Assembly: GCA_963920665.1 (NCBI GenBank) | Contig: OY987265.1 | Coordinates: 15,381,001 to 15,445,000, forward strand | Source: Straminergon stramineum | Lineage: Eukaryota > Streptophyta > Bryopsida > Hypnales > Calliergonaceae | Direction of reading: 5' to 3' | Length of the DNA stretch: 64,000 nucleotides | Shown here: piece after piece, positions 55,745 to 64,000 of the stretch | How positions within the stretch are numbered: the stretch's first letter is position 1 | Layout of the letters: each line of letters opens with the position of its first letter | The notes under the pieces: model-generated | The model's database searches: none | Told to the model about the DNA's origin: nothing | The model's input: only the letters and a program-made list of their open reading frames with translations | Program-made: the position numbers and the translations under genes

Positions 55745-57266
55745 TTAACCCTGAAGTTCCATGACTATGTTTTCATCAAAAACGCTCCAAAACTACCATT
55801 TTTAGTACAAGTACCAAATGTTTGAAACAAAATTTTTTTTTGACACATGTAAGTGTAGGATCTTGTAGTATTTTGACTTGAAAACATGTGGTAAAAATTT
55901 CAGAAATTTCCACCATGTAAGTTGCAAGGTATCAACTTTTGAATTCGCATAAATCTTTTTTTGGGCCTTGCAAAAAATAGGGCAATTGCACTTCACAAGC
56001 TCACTTTTGTATGAAAAAATGTCCAAAACGGTAGTGCTTATTTGGGTTCTTTTTTCTAAATAAGTTAGTCACATGCTTGAAAATTTTCAAATCATTTGAA
56101 ATTGTACCACATATAGGAAAAAGATAATAAGTAGATAGTAGTAGAGAATGATTCAAAATACTAAATTGTTGAGAATTTAATTATGGAATTGAAAAATGTC
56201 AATCCAATGGTTGCAATGTTGTAATAAAAAAATCTACATCCTATGACTTTGTTTTTTTCCAAAAATATTGAAAACATAGTAAGATAAAGGAGTTTAAAGT
56301 TTATTTTAGAGTAGAAAATCCTTAACTGCCCACAAACAAAAAAATCCTCATAACTTTTGACTCATTGATCAAAATGGAATGATTTAAAGCTTTTCACATA
56401 TATATATATATATACCTCTAGTAAATCAATTTTGAATATTTGTTTTTAAAAACAATGATTTTTTCTAATCTGCCTACACTATCAATTTACAAAAAAAGCC
56501 CATTAACCCCTACAGAACCAAGGCACATTTCACGCAGAAATTGTCAAAAACTGCCACTTTTTAGGGCAGCAAGAAAAAAATGATAAAGAAAAGCAGTTTT
56601 TTCAAAACTCAATCGTACAAACTTGTACTAAACTTCTTTGGAAATGTGTGAAAAAAAATTTAGAAACTTTGACCGCATAGATTGAAGGATTATAACATTT
56701 GAGGTAAGGTAAAAAAGGCTTTTTCCAACCTTGCATGACAAGGCCTGCAAACTTTAACTCCTTCTAGAATGAGATTCTTACACTAAACATGGTTATTTTT
56801 TTTGGACATTTGCATCTTGTATCATGTAAGCTACACACACACCAAATTTGAAAATCATAGGAAGAGTTTTGCACATGCTGCCCGAGCTGCCCGCAAAGTT
56901 TAGGGCTGCATAACTATTGATCCGGGCACCTGATCGGAAAAAAAATTATATTTTCAAGAAGGGGGTACATAGTTACACATTATATCCCAATTTCATGAAC
57001 ATCCGACCCAAAATGACTTTGTAGGAACCTACCCAACATTTCTTGCGTACATTGAATGGACACTTAGTCCTTTAGGGGTTAACATATTAGGCCATAACTT
57101 TTGACTCGTATTTCCAAATGTCATGAAATTTAGTGCATATGAAAGATATTCCTCTTCCCCACCTTCTCTTAAAATTTGGGCCAAAAGCAAGGAAATCTCT
57201 AGTCATACTTACCTACCCAAAATTGTTGTGTAGCCCAAAAACACATGATGGTCCTTTAGGGGTTAA
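55745..57266 (+). mobile_element. TTAA element, family A, host of a nested TTAA element
   Basis: The outer TTAA is at 55745-55748 and 57263-57266. The outer ends are CCCTGAAGTTCCATGACTA and GATGGTCCTTTAGGGG. With the 566-bp nested insertion and its duplicated TTAA removed, the length returns to about 956 bp, close to other family A copies. It carries an (AT)n tract near 56398-56414. Confidence 0.85.
56513..57082 (-). mobile_element. TTAA element, short family B form, nested in family A
   Basis: TTAA lies at 56513-56516 and 57079-57082. The ends are CCCCTACAGAACCAAGGC and TTAGTCCTTTAGGGG. In reverse orientation it follows the family B start (GGACTAAGTGTCCATT). The host sequence resumes at CATATTAGGCCATAACTTTT, which in intact family A copies follows TAA directly. 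This is a TTAA element that landed in an older TTAA element at TTAA. Confidence 0.85.
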
Positions 57267-57666
57267 TATTTTACCTGATTAACATTAATGTATTTAAGAA
57301 GACACAAAAACCATGAGGTCTTCAAATATCAATCCCCGTTACCAACAACAACTCATCAATTCCAACACTTGTTTGTGCTTAGCAATGAGTGGTGCAATTA
57401 AGTAGGACTCGCCTAAATGTCTATGTCTTGTAGCTTGGAATGGAAATCGGGTCATCTACCATCAACTATAGTACTAGACAACTTCCCACTACAAATATTG
57501 CATGAGGATCTTACACATAAAGATAAAAATTTGGCTTCACCAAATTTGGTACTTGTGTACAAAAATCCCTCCACGACTCTAGATTAATTTCTCCCCTACA
57601 TGTTGGTTAAATCATCATGAAAGTAGCACACAACCAATTCTATTTGCAAAAAATCATTGATATACC
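57267..57666. repeat. Pre-kinase spacer, unit 3
   Basis: The empty S1 site TTAA is at 57398-57401. Homologous to 7323-7971. No gene. Confidence 0.7.
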
Positions 57667-58627
57667 CTAACCCCCAAAGGACCAACTGTCTGTTCCAAGC
57701 GTGGTTTCAAGTATGCAAGAAATCTCGGGTAGGTACCTATGAAGTCATCTTTGGTCAAACGTTCATGAAATTTGGACACAATGCGTAAACATATACCTCC
57801 TTGGTAAGAAACTCATTTTCTTTGGATCGGGTCCCCGGATCAAAGGTAATACTGCCCTAAATGTTTTGGGCAGCTCGGGCAATTTAGGAATCTTTTACAA
57901 GAAAGGTCATCAACTTTTGAAATTTGGCATGTATATAACTAATACAATATGACATAAAATTTTCCAAAAGAAAACATATTTCAATCCTCAAATCACATTC
58001 TAAGAGGAGTCAAACTAGGTTGGGGTAGTTTCAAGAAAAACATGTTCTCCTAACTTTATGTCCTATTATCTTGCAATTTGTGTCGTCAAAATTCTTGAAT
58101 TTTTTTTCACATATTCCTAATGTTCGTCTCTAACTTTTCACAGTTCAAATTTCTAATAAAAAATTTCCTCATTGCACAAGAAATCAACAAAAAATGACTA
58201 GTGTATTGCCAATTCACTTAATGTATTTGAATTGCAGGATGATTGAGACTAACCTAGTCTCCATATTTGCTTCTAAATTTTTTCAGGAGTAAACCTAACA
58301 TCATATACTTGTGAATGGTCAAAGTTCTCGTTTTTGTGTAGAGCAAACATTTTACTCCAAAAGGGACCAAAGTCTGCTCACCCGGTTTTGCACGAATGAA
58401 AAGAAGATTTTTTTCTCACTTCAAATTGTTATAATCTTCCAATCCACACACTCAAATGGGCCGAAATTTTTTCCCCCCACTTAAATAAAGTAGAATACTT
58501 CAGTTTCATTCAGTTGAAGTTTCAGAAAAAAGTTTGAATTTTTCATTTTGAATAACATTCAAAAAACCCAGCAGTTTCTGACAATGTCTCCCTGAATACC
58601 CCCCTCGGTCCTTTAATTAGTGGTTGA
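57667..58627 (+). mobile_element. TTAA element, family B
   Basis: The left flank is CTAA, followed by CCCCCAAAGGACCAACTG. The right end is TCGGTCCTTTAATTAGTGG-TTGA. Both flanks are one change from TTAA. Non-coding and collinear with 30302-31238. Confidence 0.75.
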
Positions 58628-58846
58628 GATTATGGCCGAACCATATGAGAACCCAAATGAAGCGCTGGGTTTGACATTAAAATGAGTGCAGGGAACTTGA
58701 ACTTGGAGTCGGACTCCATAGGGAGGACCACGTAACTATATATGTTGGAATGATAAACACATACAAAGTGGGCAGGACCCCAATGTCGAAAAGACTGATT
58801 GGATCGAGGCAGTTTGAAAACTGCCCTTTGCAAGCAATTGCCAATG
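58628..58846. repeat. Start of kinase module C
   Basis: Homologous to 9184-9396 and 36479-36661. No gene. Confidence 0.6.
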
Positions 58847-59778
58847 CTAATCCCTAAAATTCTTAAAATTCTTTATGTTCAGAGGTCCAGAACTACTTCA
58901 AAATGCTCCACCCCAAAACAAGGTTAAACTTTTCAACCACTATATATTTATTTTAAAATCAAACTGTAGGATCCTTTGGTTACCTTGTTCAAAGGAAAAT
59001 TATCCCAAAATTTGAGATTGAATATCCTTGCCCAAATCCAAGTTCAATGTGCCTAAACTTTGAAATGTAGGCTTTTCTAGCCCTTCCAAAAAGTGAAGTT
59101 TGGTCTTTCAACAGTTTTAGAAAAAAATATGTATGCCCTAAAACTTGTGTATTTTAACCAATATGTTGGAAATTGCATTGAAAACATTTGTACATTTTTT
59201 TTAACCAAAACCACTTTCATATTCATTTCTTTGAAATTGTAAAGTGGAAGGTGTTATTGATTGAAAGATAAAACTAATATACTAATAACTTTCGGAAGAA
59301 TTTGAGGATTATTAATCCTAATGGCAAGAATGTTCCATTAAACAATTAATATCCTTGATTTTGATTTGAAAATATTCAAAATAGAAGAAGAAGAATTTAT
59401 ATGTTTTCTCTACCTTCATTGTGTGCAAAATAAAACTCCTCATAACTTTGACCTCACTATTTGGAATTGCATGGTTCAAATGTTTTGGAAAAATGATCAA
59501 TCTATAGAATTCCAAAAAATAATTAAGAATTTTTAACAACATATATTTTTTGCTTCTTGATTGAACATTGAAATTCAAAAAAATCCTTCTAACATTTGCA
59601 ATATTTGTAGAGTTTAATATCCTTTATTTGTACAATTTACAAAGCTTCATAGGTGGATTATGGTGAGTAGCATTCACTCTACCCAATTCATGCAAAATTT
59701 TCAAGTTATGAAGTCAATAAATCCTACCAAAGTTCTCAAAAACCCCAAAGAGGGCTCTTTGGTCCTTTATGGGGGTAA
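58847..59778. mobile_element. TTAA-group element, family F, copy C
   Basis: The ends are CTAA-TCCCTAAAATTC and GGTCCTTTATGGGG-GTAA. Collinear with 9397-10310. Non-coding. Confidence 0.5.
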
Positions 59779-62047
59779 TGATAGAAGAAGCATTATCACC
59801 CACAACAAAAGGTATCAACTTTTCTTGGAGTCTTCAAGCTAAACATAATATATTTTAGAAATAAAGTTAAGAATAACCCCTATCTAACTAACCAACAATA
59901 TATGGTTGATCAAAATTTTCCGGCTTGTATTAGTGAGTTTAGTTAAATTTCTTTGACCAATTTAAATATTATAATAGGCAATATTCAAGATTACCTAGTA
60001 GAAGCTTTTTTTCTTTCATTGCAAATGATATTCATTTGATTTTTAAGAATTCCTCAAAGGCATGTATGTACCATTAGTGGAAGTGTAAAGCTTACCAATT
60101 CTACTTGATTTCTTGGCTATCAACAAAGCTTGCCAATTTCACTTGATTTGAAATCTAAAAAATCGTATTTATCCATTTGCTTTGAAAATAGTCCCAATAA
60201 AATGTGTAAAGTATTTTCATAATTTTCACCTGTGAAAATTTAAACATGCAAGTGTTGATTTGGAGTTATTTGCGATTCCTACTTATAAAAAAATTGCATT
60301 TCAACAATAGCAATGTGGGTTGAATATAGAGTTTGATAGCTCTTCATTTGAATTAAAGGTTTTTGGAAGTGCATTTAAGAATGCTAATACAATTTCTAGT
60401 TGTTCATATCACCAATAATCCAAAAAAACTCTTATATGCCAATTTCTCAAACATTGTGGGTAGAAGCAACCTATGAAAAAAAGGATACAAACATTTCTCT
60501 CAATATTATAATCTCACAACTCCTATGCAATTTCACATTCAAATTTAGTATGCATACTAATAAGCAAGTTCTTTCATCATCTATATGGTTAGATAGGTTA
60601 CAAAAAACAATTTGCTTCATTGGGATAAGCTTAATTTCTTTTTTCATAGAAAAAACACACTTGGAAAGTCTTACTAATTTAGTAGGCACTTAGGAGCTCA
60701 CAAACAATGCAAGCATCTAAAAGTCCCATAAGGTATCTTGAGACCAACCAATTAAAATAAATCTTACCCATAATTGCATTGGAAAACAAATTGTTCCTTA
60801 TTGTCGCCCAATTTAAAGCAACGGACACCACGAACTTAGGATTAGCACTAGTTCTACAATCAAGGAGGATTCACACCATTATAGACCCAGCTAAGGGTAA
60901 ACATAAAAATTTTCCCCTTATTTTAAACCAAAGTTTTTCCTATTTTTTTGCCTCCCACAATTAATTTGGGGCCTCTTATTGTAGATATGAATTCGGAATT
61001 TCCAAAATTTATCATGTATTGTAAGTAAAAAATTCCAACCTTTTCCCTAGGAAAAAACCATGGGGACAATGAAGGGATCAATTCACCTTGGCTAGGGAAT
61101 TCATTGTTACTCACATTTGTCTTTGTTTGGAAAACCCCCTTAAAAACTTCAATGATGATATGAAGGAAAACTCCTAATTCTAACCATATTGGCCTATTTT
61201 ACCTTAGTTATATTGACTTTGTTAAAATTGACAAATGCTTGGTTCCAAATTTTCTATACCAAAGTTAATTATTCACGAACAAGAGTTGTCCTTAGGGATT
61301 ACTATGTGCATGCTCCTCACTCTCACTTCAGTTGCATTGTAAAACAGCCTATAGGGAAGTAGAGGAAGATTTAACTCTAAGTTACAATCTAGAATTTGTC
61401 TCATATGGGATGAAAACATAGAGCCATTCAATATTGATCAAGATAATTAAACATCATATATCAAGTCTCCACATTCATCTTTTGTTTTTATTGTTTATGG
61501 ACCAAAGACAAGGCTTCGAAGTAACAAACTAGTTATGGTAGTCATAAAATTATACAAAGTAGTATTTCCTCCAACAACTGAAAATGGGTCCATAGCAAAT
61601 AAAAGATTTATGAAACAAAATCATAAAACTAAATGACACACTGTGAGAATTAAAACTCTTCAAATAGTAACTTAACCTAATTGCCAACAATAATCAAGTT
61701 CTTCAATTGACTACTTGACGACAATAGCTTCAAGTTACTAATTCGAAATTCATAAACTACGAGAGTACATGTTGAAATACTCTTAACAATTTGAAACTTG
61801 CCTTTAAGAACATTTCCAAACCTTCATAACACCATGCAAGCATAGACACTCCCTAATCTATTTGTACAATATTCAAAATGGCCATGAACACAAGGCTTTC
61901 TTGCATTCAAAAATTGTACAAGACCCTCTCAAAGGTACCATGATCCTTCAAATTCCATATTTAGATTTGAAGAGACTACTCACATACTACTAGTTCACAA
62001 GGCAACTCTTCTCTTGATTTCTATGCATTCCAATGTTTTCAAGCAAC
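59779..62047. repeat. Kinase 3' flank, copy C
   Basis: Homologous to 10311-12545 and 37600-39722. It ends at the stop codon of kinase copy C. No other gene is seen. Confidence 0.7.
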
Positions 62048-63364
62048 TTATAAAAGCAAATCCAATATCTCTACAAATGTAGGTCTAGTTGCAGGATTTG
62101 ATTGCCAACACCTACACAACAAATTACGAGCCCATTTTTCAACATGGTGAGGCACCTCCGGCTGACCCCCTTGAAGAACAAGGTCATAGTCATTGGTGCG
62201 ATGACCTTCAAAAGGAAGTTTCCCTGTCAAGATCTCATAACACAACATCCCATAACTATAAACATCTACTTCTTTTGTAAATAGATTTGGGTTCTTGTTC
62301 ACCACCTTATCTTTGAGGGCTTGCAATATTTCAGGAGCCCTAAAGAAGCCAGTTCCAACAACTCCAATTGAGCACTCATAGTCAGCAACATAATAATCGT
62401 GATCTTCTCCAATTGCAACCTCAACATTGGCTACACTGAAATCATAAACATACTTGTCCATATTCTTGTATCCCTGACTACATAACACATTTGATGCTTT
62501 GAGGTCCCTATGAACAATATTGAGATTGTGCAAGTCAACCATCCCTCTTGCAATAATACACATGATCCGGATCGCACTCTTCCTTGAAAACGGTCCAAAA
62601 TCAATGCAAGTTCTTGCCTTCATGCAACGATCAATGAGAGTGCGGAGGTCTTCATTTTCCCTTACTAAAAGAAACGAAAACTGACCATCTGGCAATAGAG
62701 TCCCACACATGATGTCACAAATGTATTTCGGAGGTTGAGATTCCCCTGACTTTGTACGTTTCACAATCTCTTCATATCTCTGGAACATTCCTTCGGGCCA
62801 TTGTTTCTGCAAATTTCGCAAAAAGGTCCCCTTCCAAAAGACCTTTAACACATACTTCACTCCATGTTCCTCATCGTTAGAAGTGAGCCTTGGGCTCTTC
62901 CAAGTGACATGGGTATGGTAGAGCTCTACTTGCCCGCCCGCCGCAAACTTCTCACCAACCTCCAATTTCCCATAATCATTGATTCCACCATCACCAAATG
63001 TGCGAAAGAACTTACCCCAAGTGGGATGCTTTTGCAGAGACTCGAAGACTTTCACATTGCTCACCCCGGCCTTCTCTTTGGCAAACGCAGAATGCTCAAT
63101 AAGCTGGCTCCAATGCACCTTCGATCGCTCAATCGCATCCTCCACACAAGTGTCATCCCCACTCTCAGCTTTCCTCCTCTCACTGCTCAAGGGCTCAGAG
63201 CATGCAGAAAAAAAAGCCGTCCAGGAAGAGGGGATCACAGACTCCCTTGCAGATGCTAACGCTCTCACATATGCCAAGTTGCTGGATGCACCCATACAGC
63301 AACCAGACTCCGACACACTTCTCTGATTCTCCAAAGGGTGAGCGGACTCGTTGGGATCGGCCAT
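62048..63364 (-). CDS. TKL-type protein kinase, copy C (438 aa)
   Basis: A single-exon kinase like the copy at 39723-41048, starting MADPNESAHPLENQ. The glycine loop is FAAGGQVELY, the lysine motif VLKVF and the catalytic loop HRDLKASN. The magnesium motif reads DYE (VADYECS) in place of DFG, and GTGFFRAPEIL gives the same very short activation segment. The C-lobe motifs DVYSYGM and the RPTF arginine are present. The protein ends LDLLL because TTA-TAA stands where the other copies have two Glu codons. This removes about nine residues beyond the kinase core, so the fold should be complete. A copia-type LTR begins 359 bp upstream of the start codon and may affect its promoter. I consider it potentially functional. 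Confidence 0.85.
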   Translation of the reverse strand: MADPNESAHPLENQRSVSESGCCMGASSNLAYVRALASARESVIPSSWTAFFSACSEPLSSERRKAESGDDTCVEDAIERSKVHWSQLIEHSAFAKEKAGVSNVKVFESLQKHPTWGKFFRTFGDGGINDYGKLEVGEKFAAGGQVELYHTHVTWKSPRLTSNDEEHGVKYVLKVFWKGTFLRNLQKQWPEGMFQRYEEIVKRTKSGESQPPKYICDIMCGTLLPDGQFSFLLVRENEDLRTLIDRCMKARTCIDFGPFSRKSAIRIMCIIARGMVDLHNLNIVHRDLKASNVLCSQGYKNMDKYVYDFSVANVEVAIGEDHDYYVADYECSIGVVGTGFFRAPEILQALKDKVVNKNPNLFTKEVDVYSYGMLCYEILTGKLPFEGHRTNDYDLVLQGGQPEVPHHVEKWARNLLCRCWQSNPATRPTFVEILDLLL

Positions 63365-63722
63365 CTAGGAACAGTAAGCTTGTGATGGGGTTCGCTCACT
63401 CTTCCTGCTCGCCCTGCACTCAACTGGTGAAGGCATTAGGGTTTCACATTAGGGGAGTTTTAAACAACGATGTGCCTGGACACAACAAAACCGACCCGCA
63501 ATATATAGGAAATTCATTTTGAAGCAAAAACGGCCAATTTACACTGCCGAATGGATGTTCTCGAAAACATCGAGCAGGAAAAGTCGGAATCCAAGCCTCC
63601 TGAAAAACAAGAGTGTAGAGTCTACAACTACGGGGGCACACTCCAGGGACGGACTCCTTCAAGCTCAAGCAAAGAATCCACTCGGACATGCATTGTGAGA
63701 AAATGCGCATAGACCGAAAAAG
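63365..63722. other. GC-rich 5' flank of kinase copy C, cut by an LTR insertion
   Basis: Homologous to 13890-14236. The short plus-strand ORF shared with the other copies starts at 63552 (MDVLENIEQEKSESKPPEKQ) and stops at TAG near 63711. Homology ends at CCGAAAAAG, where the LTR starts. Confidence 0.55.
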
Positions 63723-63917
63723 TGTTGGGAAACAGAGTGTTGCAATCTTACAACACTGTTGATCTATTCACAATAAGATAAGCAACCAGGGATTAGCCCT
63801 TGGCTTTATACAAGGCAGGTTAAGCTAAGTCTAACCTGTCAGTTTGACTAAGATGAATATCGTTACAGGAGCCAGTAACACGTAGATGAAACCCTAACTC
63901 CTTGTTTGTTTCCAACA
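63723..63917 (-). mobile_element. Copia-type LTR (195 bp), reverse orientation
   Basis: The block begins TGTTGGGAAACAGAG and ends TTGTTTCCAACA, so both ends carry the TGTTGG...CCAACA inverted pair of Ty1/copia LTRs. On the minus strand it is preceded by TTGAGGGGGGG, a polypurine tract just before the LTR, so this is a 3' LTR and the element body extends to the right beyond the window. The flank AAAAG (63718-63722) would be the 5-bp target duplication; its partner is outside the window. Confidence 0.75.
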
Positions 63918-64000
63918 CCCCCCCTCAATCGAGAGATTGTTCTGTAACGCGCGTTCTGAGATTGAGTCTGGTTGGTGTCTTGAGTGCGTGAGACTGTTAT
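63918..64000 (-). mobile_element. 3' end of the copia-type element body, including the polypurine tract
   Basis: The C-run starting at 63918 is a polypurine tract on the minus strand. The following 70 bp are too short to show a domain. It continues past the window edge. Confidence 0.6.

Noticed and set aside
1..64000. tRNA or rRNA genes, CRISPR arrays, bacterial operons or organelle gene blocks
   Set aside because: None were seen. Composition, repeat content and gene type are those of plant nuclear intergenic DNA, and the spaced hairpins at 1701-2050 are not a CRISPR array.

Overview
This is nuclear plant DNA: AT-rich, low in genes and dense in repeats. It carries single-exon TKL-type protein kinase genes, a Ty1/copia-type LTR end and many small DNA-transposon derivatives. 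The kinase family, the large repeat-filled intergenic space and the layers of decayed elements suggest a non-flowering seed plant, perhaps a conifer-type gymnosperm. That is an inference from style, not from any marker gene.

Layout. The window is a stretch of a nested tandem array. Modules recur in one order: kinase 3' flank + kinase + GC-rich 5' flank (9.2-14.7, 36.5-41.9 and 58.6-63.7 kb); kinase far-upstream DNA (2.5-3.5, 14.7-17.6 and 42.0-45.2 kb); a spacer (17.6-21.9 and 45.2-49.3 kb); a kinase-less remnant of the kinase 3' flank (21.9-23.9 and 49.3-51.3 kb); another spacer (4.4-5.2, 23.9-26.4 and 51.3-53.6 kb); a small two-pass membrane-protein gene with a decayed partner (5.2-6.1, 26.4-27.6 and 53.6-55.5 kb); and a spacer leading to the next kinase (6.1-9.2, 29.3-36.5 and 55.5-58.6 kb). 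The best preserved duplication is 14.7-27.0 kb against 42.0-54.2 kb, about 27.2-27.5 kb apart.

Genes. Three kinase copies lie on the minus strand. The first (12546-13889) is killed by one in-frame TGA. The second (39723-41048) is almost full length. The third (62048-63364) is full length except for a shortened C-terminus. All keep the HRDLKASN catalytic loop but have DFE or DYE in place of DFG. The two small membrane-protein ORFs (26475-26666 and 53647-53844, minus strand) are intact. All other gene-like signals are fragments or uncertain.

Mobile DNA. The dominant signal is a set of non-autonomous elements (about 220-960 bp) that begin CCCC(T), end GGGG and are flanked by TTAA. Comparing tandem copies with and without an insertion shows at several independent loci that the insertion went into TTAA and duplicated it. 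This is the signature of piggyBac-type transposition. No encoding transposase is present. Also seen are a decayed Tc1-type (DD34E spacing) transposon with 27-bp terminal repeats and TA flanks (27868-29210), a hAT-like MITE with an 8-bp duplication (8034-8284), PIF/Harbinger-like elements (35714-36468, 54480-55216 and a remnant near 27.6 kb), three further MITEs, an RNase H-domain retroelement fragment (about 31.7-32.0 kb) and a copia-type LTR at the right edge.

The genes do not form a pathway. The window shows a kinase / small-membrane-protein pair repeatedly duplicated, decaying at different rates and used as a landing field for TTAA-specific elements.
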